Positions 20,474 through 31,100 of a DNA stretch of 64,000 bases are shown one piece after another. The position numbers and the translations under genes were made by a program. This DNA is from Hahella sp. (lineage in GTDB: Bacteria > Pseudomonadota > Gammaproteobacteria > Pseudomonadales > Oleiphilaceae). The first letter of the stretch is position 1; the number at the start of each line of letters is the position of its first letter. The notes beneath the pieces are model-generated. The model did no database searches. It was not told the origin of the DNA and saw only the letters and a program-made list of their open reading frames with translations. The stretch spans positions 29,424-93,423 of the forward strand of contig JANQMN010000069.1 of assembly GCA_028280065.1 (NCBI GenBank), read 5' to 3'.

Positions 20474-21226
20474 ATGGTCGAAAGTAAAGTTCAAAAGTCC
20501 ATCGTAGCGCTTGAATAGGTCGAACAGTTGCATACGATCATCGCGGTGGAAAGTGGCAGCCGAGCCTGGGGATTTCCCTCTAAGGATAGTGATTACGATG
20601 TCCGGATTATTTATCGGCATCAACCCGACTGGTATCTGTTGGTATTTCGGAGTAAAGATCATATCACCCTTCCGATTAATGCCGAGCTGGATATTGCCGG
20701 TTGGGACATCCGTAAGGTCCTGTTGCTGCTGTTTAAGGGCAATGCGGTTGTGCATGAATGGTTCAGATCGTCAATTGTGTATGAGGCTGATACGCTCCTG
20801 GTGAATCAGTTACGTGAATTTGCCGATCGGGTGTTTGACCCCGCAGCGGTATTCCGGCATTACCTCGCAATGGCAGCAAAAAAGCTCGAATACCAAAGCG
20901 GATCGGTTACAGCCAAACAGTTGTTATATGGCTACAGAACCCTTCTTTGCGCCGAATGGGTTGCGGAATACGCGTCTGCTCCTCCCATGGAATTCGCTCG
21001 ATTGATGACAACATTCCTTGATAACCAGTCAGAAGTCGAGAATGCCCTAACGGAGTTGATCAGCCTAAAAGAACATGGTTTGGAAAAAGATACTATTGAA
21101 GTGCAGAACCCTCTACTGAGATTTTCAGCGGAGCAGTTGAAGGCGCTGCGGCGGTTGACGTTTGAAAAACAGCAGTTGGATAGAAATATTTTTGATCAGG
21201 CATTCAAGAAGTTCATACTAGAATAG
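20474..21226 (+). pseudogene. YcgL/COG3541-like nucleotidyltransferase with in-frame TAG at 20516-20518
   Basis: Frame from ATG 20474 reads MVESKVQKSIVALE*VEQLHTIIAVESGSRAWGFPSKDSDYDVRIIY; GSRAWGF...DSDYDVR is the nucleotidyltransferase motif. An alternative TTG start at 20528 would restore an intact ORF. Confidence 0.7.
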
Positions 21227-21444
21227 TGGAATTAGCGGCGCTGCTATTCTGACAGTTTTCAAGTGGAAGAGATCAATTGCAAATGGGCTTGAGTTTATGA
21301 ACGGTTAGATATGGTGCTAACAGGGCATGGTGTAAATATTGGAAGCTGGCATAGCTATTTTGAAATTCAGTATTGGCCAGATCTTGCAACTGGTAAAGTT
21401 GGCCTGAAGCGCTTCTTGAGAAGAATCTGAGTTAGGTACGGTTA

Positions 21445-21628
21445 AACCCCGAAAGGGGTTGTGTGATATAGCCGGTGGGTTTCAACCACCGGTAGGATCG
21501 ATAAAAAAAATAGTCCCGAAGGGACGACGTCAAAAAGCAGCCTTACGTCGCCCTTTCAGGGCTTGGGTTGGGGTTACCTGTTCCGGTGGTTGAAACCACC
21601 GTCTATATGCCATTTCCCCTCCGGGGAA
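21445..21628. repeat. Palindromic multi-hairpin interspersed element (REP/BIME-like)
   Basis: Six hairpins: AACCCC-GAAA-GGGGTT; CCGGTGG..CCACCGG; GTCCC-GAA-GGGAC; GCCCT-TTC-AGGGC; CGGTGGTT-GA-AACCACCG; TTCCCC-TCC-GGGGAA; the two halves mirror each other. Confidence 0.75.
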
Positions 21629-22021
21629 TAGACAAAACAACGTGCGCACGGCGCACCCTACCGATTTGAAAGAATGGTCTGCTAACTACCGGAAACCTGC
21701 TATACAGCAATGCTATCTTTAACACCCGAAATAGCAACTTGCCAGGTCTTGATTTGAACTATAGTTTTACTTGATTCGGTCAAATCTGAATTTCTACAGA
21801 GAAGGCCATACCATTAAGCCCTCACAGGTTGAATCTAATTAGCGTCCTGACCATACTTCCGTAATCAAACCCGTTTGTATAGCTGCTGTATTGTCTTGTG
21901 GGAACTTCGGACTTGCAGCGGGGCGGCTTCTGTATGTCTTTCGAATAGCGATTTGCTGGTTCACGGAAATAACGGAGCTTAACAAGATCAGCTTTCGCTG
22001 ACTGGCTGAAAATCACACGCC

Positions 22022-25000
22022 ATGGACTTTGATCGAATATTAAGCTTGGACTTAGAACTCAGCAGAGATGGTAATCGCCTCCACCATCTGGGGGCCGTTC
22101 TGGGCTCGCGTAAACTGGACCTGACTAGTCCGACGGCAACGCAGATGGCGGCGCTCCAGCGCTTGGCTGAGGATGCCGATGTCTTGTTGGGACATAACAT
22201 TCTGGAACATGATTTACCCTGGCTGGCGGAACATGGGTATTATTCCGGCAGGCTGGCGGAGTTGCCTGTTGTCGATACCTTATACTTGTCGCCCTTGGCT
22301 TTCCCGAAGAATCCTTATCACCGTTTGGTGAAAGACTATAAATTGGTAAAGGATAGTTTTAACAATCCGGTGGCAGATGCGCGTCTGGCACTTAGAGTCT
22401 TTGAGGATCAACGGGCGGCGTTCGCACTTCAGTTTCAGGAAAACTCGCATTTGATCCGGGTGTATCATCGGTTATTAGGCAAGGAACAAGACACCCGAGC
22501 ACTTTTGGCGGCGCTCCCGGAGCACTGCGATTCCGAACCTGGAGCTGATTTGCCGGACCTGGTCCAACGCAGCGCGGTGGCGGAATGCTGCCAAAACCAA
22601 CTGCGATCCCTGTTGGAAAGCGCCGAAGATACCGCATATTCCCCTATCTGCCTGGCTTATGCTTTGGCCTGGCTTCAGGTAGCCGGTGGAAATTCGGTTC
22701 TGCCTCCTTGGGTATGGCGCAGATACCCACAGGTGAAACGCATAATCGAACTGATTCGGGAACAACCTTGTGGCCAAAGCGATTGTACCTACTGTCGGCA
22801 AAATTTTGACACCAAGGGCTTCTTGAATCGCTATTTCGAAATGCCCGATTTCCGCCAGCTACCCGACGGCACGCCATTACAGAGACAGCTGGTTGATGCC
22901 GGCGTCAGGGGCAGGTCGTTATTGGGCATACTGCCCACGGGTGGCGGTAAATCGCTCTGTTATCAGTTACCGGCGCTCATACGAAACAGGCGGAATAGCT
23001 CGCTGACCATCGTGATTTCGCCGCTGCAGGCTTTAATGAAGGATCAGGTCGATGGTCTGAAGAATAAAGCGGGCATTGAAGGCGTGGCCGCTTTATCCGG
23101 GATGCTTACCATGCCTGAACGGCAAGCCGTGCTGGAAGAGGTGAGAATGGGGGATATCGGTATTTTGTATCTCTCGCCGGAACAGCTCAGGAACCGGAGA
23201 GTAAAAAAGGTACTGCAAAGCCGTCAAATCAGCGGTTGGGTTTATGATGAGGCGCATTGCCTTTCCAAGTGGGGGCACGATTTCCGGCCGGACTATCTCC
23301 ACTGCGCCAATGTCATCGCTGCGATAGCCAAGCAGCAAGCCGAGCAACCACCGCCGGTTTTTTGCTTTACGGCGACCGCAAGGCTGGATGTTATTAAGGA
23401 TATTTGTTCCCATTTTAAGCAAAAACTCAATATCGAGTTGGAACGTTTCGAAGGTGGCGTTGAACGTGACAACTTAATTTACGAGGTGGTTGAAACCCAG
23501 GCCCATAGTAAAACCGCCCGCATCTTACAGCTGCTCGACGATTTTTTCGGCAACGACCAGCCGGGTAGCTGCGTTATTTATAGCAGTTCGCGAAAAGGGG
23601 TTGAGAAGCTGGCGGCCGCCTTGACAAGCAATCAACCGCTGCCGGTCGCTTGGTTTCATGCCGGCTTGGATCCACCCAAAAAGCGCGAAATTCTGGAAGC
23701 ATTTATCGCGGGGCAATATCGCATTATTGTCGCGACAAATGCCTTTGGGATGGGAATTGACAAAGACGATGTGCGCTTGGTGATCCATTGTGACATTCCA
23801 GGTTCTCTGGAAAACTATCTCCAGGAAGCCGGCAGGGCCGGTCGCGACCGGCAACTGGCCCATTGCGTTTTGCTATTCGATCAGCAGGATGTGGAACAAG
23901 AATTCAGGAAGGCCAAGCAAAGTGAAGTGCGGCTGAAGGATATCGCGGAACTGTTGAAGGAAATCCGTTACCGCGCCAAGTATGCCGATGGACGTGTAGT
24001 TGCAACGGCCAAAGAACTACTGCGATCCGAGTATGTCGAAACTGATATCAGCCTTGAAGACAATAATGCGGACACCAAAGTTAAAACTGCCATTGCCTGG
24101 CTGGAAAAAGAAGGATTCTTAAGCAGGGAAGACAATGTCACCTCCGTGTTTCAGGGCAAACCGCTTTTTGCTGATTTAAAGGAAGCCCGGCGAAAACTCA
24201 ATGGTTTGCAGTTGTCCAGGGTGGAGAGACAGCGCTGGGAGGTAATTCTGGAAGCGTTGCTGAGCGCCAAAATAGATGAGGGACTCAGTGCCGACGATAT
24301 TTTGGATAAGGTCGCGGGGCAGCTAAAACAAGCGCCGGATAAAACCGACTATTCCCCCGAGAACATAATGAAAACGCTCTCGCAAATGGCGCAATGCGGA
24401 TTGCTGAGCCGGGGGTTCTCGATGACTGCCTACTTGCGCCCAAAAGGCAGAAACAGTAGCCGCAGTGTCGCCGAAATAGTGGTAGCCATTGAAAATAGGC
24501 TGCTTCAGTGGCTGCCCGAAATTGCGCCCTATGAGGGAAGCGATACTCTCCATCAAGTGGACATCAGAGCGATAAATTCCAAGTTGCAGGCGGATTTTCA
24601 ACTGCCTTCAACCACCAGGCTGGTTCGTATCGTATTCAGAAACTGGGCGGAAGACGGCAAAACTTCCGGCACCGTCGGTTCTCTGCAATTTAGCAGTCGC
24701 GGCAAGGAATTGTTTACTATTCGTCTACAACGCCCTTGGTCCGAAATCAGGGAAATCGCCGAGCAAAGACAGACGTTTACCGTGCAGGTGTTGAATTTCC
24801 TTTATTCCAGGTTGACGCCCGAAGTCGCAAATCTGCAGAAAAAAGTCCTGGTGGAATTTACCTTGGAAGATGCCGTTTCCAAGTTGAAGGAAGATGCGCT
24901 AATTCGTCTGCAGCTGGCAGACAAGCATCAGATCCAGGCCCAGGAATTTTTACTGAAAGGCATCCAGCGCGTGTTAATTTTCCTGGATAGTTGCAAGGCC

Positions 25001-27178
25001 GTTGAGTTGCAAAATGGTATGGCGGTATTTAAGCAAGCCATGGAAATACGGGTCTCTAAAGGAAACAATCGGCGTTACCTGCAAGCGAATTATCGGCCGC
25101 TTAAAGAACATTATTCACAACGGATCGTACAAGTGCATGTGATGCATGAATATGCCCGGCTTGGGGCTGAACAAATCAAAGCCGCGCTGGACCTTGTGCA
25201 GGACTATTTCGTCAAGTTAAACAAGGCGTTTATCCGCCAGTATTTCCCTCGACAGAAAGGCATGTTGGAACGGGCGACAAGCCAGGAAAGCTGGGACGAT
25301 ATTGTCACCTCGTTGAACAATCCTCACCAACAAGCGGTGGTATGTGCCAAAAGCGATAAAAATCAACTGGTTTTAGCCGGTCCTGGCGCAGGCAAAAGCA
25401 AAGTCATTATCCACCGTATTGCCTACTTGATGCGTGTCGAGCAAGTAGCGGCCGGGAAAATTCTTGCGCTGACCTACAATCACAATGCGGCGGTTAGTCT
25501 TCATAAAAGACTGGTCGGATTACTGGGCAAGGATGCTTACTTTTTAAGAGTGCATACATTTCATGGCTTGGCACTGCGATTATTAGGGCGCAACGTTGAG
25601 CCTGACAAATCCGCAAACCTGGATTTTGACCGCCTAATTGAGGATGCAACACGCTTGCTAAGTGCGGAGCAATTGGAAACCGGCTTGGATGAACATAACC
25701 AAAGGGCCGTCTTGCTCGGCGGTATCGAGCATATTCTGGTAGACGAGTATCAGGATATAAATGCGGAGCAATATGCATTGATTGCCGCACTGGCCGGTAA
25801 AAACACCTCGGACGAAGATGACCGGCTCAGTTTGCTGGCCGTGGGAGACGACGATCAATCGATCTACCAGTTCCGACGGGCAAACGTTAAATACATTCAT
25901 CAGTTTCAACAGGACTATCAGGCCGATGTCAGCTTTCTGACCCAAAATTACCGTTCAACGGCAAATATCATCAGTGCGGCCAACAGCCTGATTGCGCACA
26001 ACCGGGATCGGATGAAGACCCAACATCCAATCGAGATAAACCAGGAGCGCCGCTTAGAGCTGCCAGGAGGAAAGCGGGAAGGGTTCGATCCACATCACAA
26101 AGGCAGGGTCAAGCTGGTTGAGTGTATCAACCTGCACCAACAGGCACAGGAAGTTTGCGAGCAGATCAAGGAGATCCTCCGGCGCGATAAGGAGGCCGGC
26201 TATGCCGACATAGCAATACTCGCGAGAAGTGGGATTGATAAGCCTGCGCTGTTGAGTATTCGGGCGTGCCTCCATAAACAGGACATCCCCTATAGCTTCT
26301 CAAGGACCGACGGCGAGTCTTTTCCGCTCCATGGCGTGCGGGAAATAGCCGCTTTTCGGGACTTTCTGCGGGACCGGTCGCAATCTCTATTAAGCACGGA
26401 GGCACTGCGAGCCTGGCTGCCGGAAGAGCGTAACCACTGGCATCAGTTAATCGCCAGTGTCATTGACGATTGGCAAGATCAATTTGGCAAGGACCCTGTC
26501 GAAGTAATTTTCTTTCAGCGCCAATTAAACGAGTTTTTGCTGGAACAGCGCCGCCAAACCAGAGTCGGCGCCGGGATTGTTTTGAGCACAGTCCACGGCG
26601 TTAAAGGGGAGGAGTTCAAATATGTAATGGTGGCGGATGGCAGCTGGCGCTTTACCTATGCCGATGCCGCCCATTGTGAAGAAGAACGGCGTCTCTACTA
26701 CGTGGCCATGACCAGAGCAATCGAGCAGTTGGTGTTGTTTCGTATCCAAAACGCCGACAATCCTCACCTGGCAGTGCTGGATAACAACGTGATTTCCGGC
26801 GATTTCAGCAAATGCCAGCGCCACTTAGAAGGCATGACCAGATTTCACACAGTCGGACTACCGATGTTATATCTCAGTTTTGCCGGCAGGTACCCCCAAG
26901 GGCACAAGGTGCATCATTGCCTCGATTGGCTCAATACAGGCGATCGGGTAGAAATAGCGCGGCAGTCAAGGGGAAGTATTTCGATTGTTAAGGACGGAGT
27001 TGAAATTGCCAGGCTCTCCAAGAAAGGCATTGATGAACTGGGTAATGAAATAGGCCAGGGCCGACCAGCGACAGTTATTGCGATGGTGAAAAGACTTAAG
27101 GAAGCCGACAGCGATTACAGCGAATCCTTAAAAGTGGAAAACTGGTGGCTGCCGGTGGTCGAATTTACCGTCTGCTAG
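22022..27178 (+). CDS. Fusion protein: N-terminal DEDD-type exonuclease, RecQ-type SF2 helicase, C-terminal UvrD-type SF1 helicase
   Basis: 1718 aa. DEDD: LDLEL, LGHNILEHDLPWL, NPVADARLALRVF. SF2: LPTGGGKSLCYQLPA, YDEAHCLSKWGHDFRP, GRAGRD. SF1: GPGAGKSKVIIHRIAYL, LVDEYQDI, AVGDDDQSIYQFRRA, QNYRST, STVHGVKGEEF, LYYVAMTRA. Confidence 0.93.
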   Translation: MDFDRILSLDLELSRDGNRLHHLGAVLGSRKLDLTSPTATQMAALQRLAEDADVLLGHNILEHDLPWLAEHGYYSGRLAELPVVDTLYLSPLAFPKNPYHRLVKDYKLVKDSFNNPVADARLALRVFEDQRAAFALQFQENSHLIRVYHRLLGKEQDTRALLAALPEHCDSEPGADLPDLVQRSAVAECCQNQLRSLLESAEDTAYSPICLAYALAWLQVAGGNSVLPPWVWRRYPQVKRIIELIREQPCGQSDCTYCRQNFDTKGFLNRYFEMPDFRQLPDGTPLQRQLVDAGVRGRSLLGILPTGGGKSLCYQLPALIRNRRNSSLTIVISPLQALMKDQVDGLKNKAGIEGVAALSGMLTMPERQAVLEEVRMGDIGILYLSPEQLRNRRVKKVLQSRQISGWVYDEAHCLSKWGHDFRPDYLHCANVIAAIAKQQAEQPPPVFCFTATARLDVIKDICSHFKQKLNIELERFEGGVERDNLIYEVVETQAHSKTARILQLLDDFFGNDQPGSCVIYSSSRKGVEKLAAALTSNQPLPVAWFHAGLDPPKKREILEAFIAGQYRIIVATNAFGMGIDKDDVRLVIHCDIPGSLENYLQEAGRAGRDRQLAHCVLLFDQQDVEQEFRKAKQSEVRLKDIAELLKEIRYRAKYADGRVVATAKELLRSEYVETDISLEDNNADTKVKTAIAWLEKEGFLSREDNVTSVFQGKPLFADLKEARRKLNGLQLSRVERQRWEVILEALLSAKIDEGLSADDILDKVAGQLKQAPDKTDYSPENIMKTLSQMAQCGLLSRGFSMTAYLRPKGRNSSRSVAEIVVAIENRLLQWLPEIAPYEGSDTLHQVDIRAINSKLQADFQLPSTTRLVRIVFRNWAEDGKTSGTVGSLQFSSRGKELFTIRLQRPWSEIREIAEQRQTFTVQVLNFLYSRLTPEVANLQKKVLVEFTLEDAVSKLKEDALIRLQLADKHQIQAQEFLLKGIQRVLIFLDSCKAVELQNGMAVFKQAMEIRVSKGNNRRYLQANYRPLKEHYSQRIVQVHVMHEYARLGAEQIKAALDLVQDYFVKLNKAFIRQYFPRQKGMLERATSQESWDDIVTSLNNPHQQAVVCAKSDKNQLVLAGPGAGKSKVIIHRIAYLMRVEQVAAGKILALTYNHNAAVSLHKRLVGLLGKDAYFLRVHTFHGLALRLLGRNVEPDKSANLDFDRLIEDATRLLSAEQLETGLDEHNQRAVLLGGIEHILVDEYQDINAEQYALIAALAGKNTSDEDDRLSLLAVGDDDQSIYQFRRANVKYIHQFQQDYQADVSFLTQNYRSTANIISAANSLIAHNRDRMKTQHPIEINQERRLELPGGKREGFDPHHKGRVKLVECINLHQQAQEVCEQIKEILRRDKEAGYADIAILARSGIDKPALLSIRACLHKQDIPYSFSRTDGESFPLHGVREIAAFRDFLRDRSQSLLSTEALRAWLPEERNHWHQLIASVIDDWQDQFGKDPVEVIFFQRQLNEFLLEQRRQTRVGAGIVLSTVHGVKGEEFKYVMVADGSWRFTYADAAHCEEERRLYYVAMTRAIEQLVLFRIQNADNPHLAVLDNNVISGDFSKCQRHLEGMTRFHTVGLPMLYLSFAGRYPQGHKVHHCLDWLNTGDRVEIARQSRGSISIVKDGVEIARLSKKGIDELGNEIGQGRPATVIAMVKRLKEADSDYSESLKVENWWLPVVEFTVC

Positions 27179-28134
27179 TTTTTCTGTCTGTCCGCGAGCC
27201 CTAGATCTTCTATTTTGGGTGTCAGTTCAACCTGCTTAATACAGAGTCGATTGCGGCTATCGCGCTTGCCGGCATAGAGCAGATCGTCGGCAATCTTCAG
27301 CGATTGCGCCACTTTTTCTCCTGCTTGCGGTACACATACGCAGGCCCCGATCGTGATGGTTACCACCGGCGCTGCCGACGATTGGTTATGCTCGATATTC
27401 AGATCTTCCACGCCTTTTCGACAGGATTCCAGGATATGCCGTGAGCCTTCCAGATCGGTTTCCGGCAAAATGATACAGAATTCCTCGCCGCCGTACCTGC
27501 AGACCAGGTCACGCGGACGTTTCAGCTTCACTTCGAGAATATTTGCAATGCGCCGTAACACCTGATCGCCGGCGGCATGGCCGTAATGATCGTTATACAG
27601 TTTGAAGTGGTCCACATCGACCATGGCAATGGCTAACGGGTGCCCGGTGCGATTTGAATTGGACCATTCGATATTGAGTTTTTGCTCCATCTGGCGCCGG
27701 TTCGGTATGGCGGTGAGGGAGTCCAAATTCGCCAGCTCCTCCAGCATGCGCCGTTGCTTTGCCAGTTCCAGGTGGGTAAATACCCGGGCTTTGACAATCT
27801 CCGCATGAAAGGGTTTGTGAATATAATCGCAAGCGCCCAGTCGCAGGCCTCGAGCTTCATCGTGGTGAGAGTCCAGGGCGGTAATAAACATTACCGGGAT
27901 GTTCTTGGTTTCATCGTCGCGTTTGAGCTGTTCGAGGACCTTAAAGCCGTCCATGTCCGGCATGATGATATCCATCAATATTAGCGTCGGGTTCTGGCGG
28001 CGCGCCAGATCCAGTGATTGCAGGCCATTTTTGGCCAAAACGATCTTGCCTTGCGACTTCAGAAGATCGTAGAGAATTTTTCGATTGGATTTTTCATCAT
28101 CCACAATCAGGATAATGGGTCTTTCAATCTGCAT
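27175..28134 (-). CDS. Response regulator with GGDEF diguanylate cyclase domain
   Basis: REC: ILIVDDEKSNRKIL...LILMDIIMPDMDGF; GGDEF: DLVCRYGGEEFCIILPE. Confidence 0.94.
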   Translation of the reverse strand: MQIERPIILIVDDEKSNRKILYDLLKSQGKIVLAKNGLQSLDLARRQNPTLILMDIIMPDMDGFKVLEQLKRDDETKNIPVMFITALDSHHDEARGLRLGACDYIHKPFHAEIVKARVFTHLELAKQRRMLEELANLDSLTAIPNRRQMEQKLNIEWSNSNRTGHPLAIAMVDVDHFKLYNDHYGHAAGDQVLRRIANILEVKLKRPRDLVCRYGGEEFCIILPETDLEGSRHILESCRKGVEDLNIEHNQSSAAPVVTITIGACVCVPQAGEKVAQSLKIADDLLYAGKRDSRNRLCIKQVELTPKIEDLGLADRQKN

Positions 28135-28172
28135 AAGGATTCCAGGTTTAGTATATGCGTTGAATCGTTCCG

Positions 28173-31100
28173 TCAGCGCTGCATTTCTTCTTCAAGCAGC
28201 TTAAGTTTTACCAGGGCCTGATCATATTCGATATCGTCCAGTAATTCCTCAATAGTTTCGGCGGCTTCTTGGTGCTGAGACCCCGAGCAAATTTCATTCA
28301 ACGCCGGCATCAAGTCTTCTGCCTTGGCGTCGGAGTCCTCAACCAAAGGAATCAGGCGTTGCACAATGCCCAGTGCTGCCTGGAAATCGAAATCAGTATT
28401 CGTCATCACTTTTTGCTTGATTTTTAAATCGACTTCCATGCGTTTGATCAGGTTTTCGACCAGTTCTATGGTGATTTCCATTTTATTGGATATATGTTGC
28501 TTTTTGTCGACCGCCAGTTCCAGCTCTTGAGCGGCTTTGGAGATCACTAAAGCGCCAATGTAGGCAGCATTGGAACGCAGCGAATGGGCAAACCGATAAA
28601 GGGTTTCCAAGTCCTGTTCCTGCCAGAGCTTGGTCAGTTTTCCACGAATGTCGCGATAGTCCTTGACGAAGTCCACTGCCAGGTTCAGGTATAAGTCGGT
28701 TTTACCCTGGATCTTTTGAATCGCAACATCGACCATTAGCTGTGGATTAGCGTTTAATGCTTCCAGCAGTTGTGCGTTGCTGTCATTGGTTGCAATCCGG
28801 GATACGGCGGGCCGCTTGCGTTGCATGATCAAATCGGTATCCATCCATCTTGCCATCTTATGATAGAGGTCGTCCGGATCGATGGGTTTTGTGATGTGGT
28901 CGTTCATCCCGGAATTCAGGCTTTTTTCCCGCTCGCCCGGCATGGCGTGTGCGGTCATGGCAATGATTGGCAGCTTTTCCCGGTCCGGTAGCTTACGGAT
29001 TTCTCCCGCCGCCGTCAGGCCATCCATTTCCGGCATCTGAATATCCATCAGCACCAGGTCATATTCGTTGTTGTGAACTTTTTCGACGGCGACCTTGCCG
29101 TTTTCAGCGATATCCAGGGAGATACCGGTCTCGTTCAGAAAACCTATCGCCACTTGCCGGTTGATCGCATTATCCTCCACCAGCAAAACACGGCCACCGG
29201 ACATGTCGAGCAGGGGGGATTTGGCGGTTTCTTCCGGCGGCGGCAGAGGCTGGGAACCGCTGGTTGGAATCAGGCAGTTGGTGATGGTATTGATAAGGCT
29301 GGATTGATGGAAGGGTTTTTCCATGTAACCTTCAATTCCGACGGCGGCGCACAAGGATTGGGCTTCATCCTTATCGTAGGCCGAGGCCATCAGAATCGCC
29401 GGGGTGTTCGCCATGTCCAGGTTTTGCTTGATGATGCGGGATGCTTCGATACCATCCATTTGCGGCATTTTCCAATCCATAATCACCAAATCGAAAGGTT
29501 TTCCCTGGTCATATTGTTCTTTGACCAGGGTAACGGCCTCCTGGCCGTTTTCCGCTTCCATGATATTGGCCTTCAGGTGGCTTAACATGGTGGTCAGCAC
29601 CGCCCTGGTAATTTCGTTGTCGTCCACCACCAGTATGTTCAAATTGGCCAGCGACAGGAGCGATGGCAGTTGGGGCTGTCGCGCGGCGACTTTGGCTTGT
29701 ATGGTGAAGCCGAATTCGGACCCTACATCGGGTTGGCTGGATACCCATATCTGCCCCCCCATCAGTTCCGTCAACTGTTTGCTGATCGCCAGTCCCAAGC
29801 CGGTGCCGCCGTATTTACGCGTGGTGGAATCGTCTGCCTGGGAGAAGGATTGAAACAGCCGATTGCATTGCTCCTCTTTCATGCCTATGCCGGTATCGCG
29901 CACTATGAACTCCAGTGTCATCATGCCTTTGGAACGGGCTTTGGGCTGTACCATGATGGCGATGTGGCCGGTTTCGGTAAATTTGATGGCGTTATTGGCC
30001 AAGTTAACCAGAATCTGCTGTAAGCGCAGAGGATCGCCGACCAGCATTTTCGGAATGTCTTTACTGATATCGACAATGAGTTCCAGCCCTTTGGCGTAGG
30101 CTTTCAGGGCGCAGACATTAATCACCCGGTCCAGCAGTTTTTCAAGATTGAACTGGATCGACTCCAACGTCATCTTACCGGCTTCAATCTTGGAGAAATC
30201 CAGAATGTCATTGATAATACCGAGCAATACATCCGCCGAATCGACAATCTTTTCCAGATAGTCCTGTTGTTCGGCAGTGAGCTTGGTTTTAAGCGTGAGT
30301 TTACTGAGACCGATCACTGCATTCATCGGCGTTCTGATTTCATGGCTCATTTTCGCCAGAAAGTCGGATTTGGCTTCGTTAGCGGCCTTCAATTGCAGGT
30401 TTTTTTCTTCGATTTCGGCAGTACGGGCCTGCACTTCGGATTCCAGCAGCGCATAATGATTAGCGTTAATTAGTGCAATCGCGGCGTGGCTGGAGAGCAG
30501 CTTGAGAATTTCCACACGGCGCCTGTTAAAAGCGCCGGCAATCAGGTCATTTTCCAGGTACAGCACACCGATCAGCTTGGCTTGGTAATGAATGGGTAGG
30601 CCGATGACCGATTTGGTCTGATTGCGGCGTATATAGGGGTCGTTTTCGAACTTAGGATCATTCGATGCTTCGTCCAGCAGTACCTGTTGCTCGGTACGTA
30701 CTGTCACATTGAATACCGAATGGGCGTAATCTTCCTCCGACGGAAGGGTTGTCGGATCAAAATGCTCCAGTTGATTATCGATGACCTTGGCGCCTGCCAG
30801 TGCTTTGATGCGGCTGTTTTTTTGGAAAAACAAAATGCCCTTTTGTGCGCCTGCGTTTTCAATGCTGATTTTAAGCAATGTTTTCAGCAGGTTGTCCAGG
30901 ACGATTTCCTGCGACATGATTTGGGACGCCTTCAAGATCGTCACCATATCCAGGCTCTGGCCGCCGGTGACAGTGGAGGCGTTCCCCTGGCGGGTTGCGG
31001 ACGATGACACGATGTGCTCGGTGGACTCCAGTAGGGGGACGAATTCGGAATAGGCGGACTCCAGATGCACGACCTTGCTGGTTGCCTCCCACTTGTTGTA

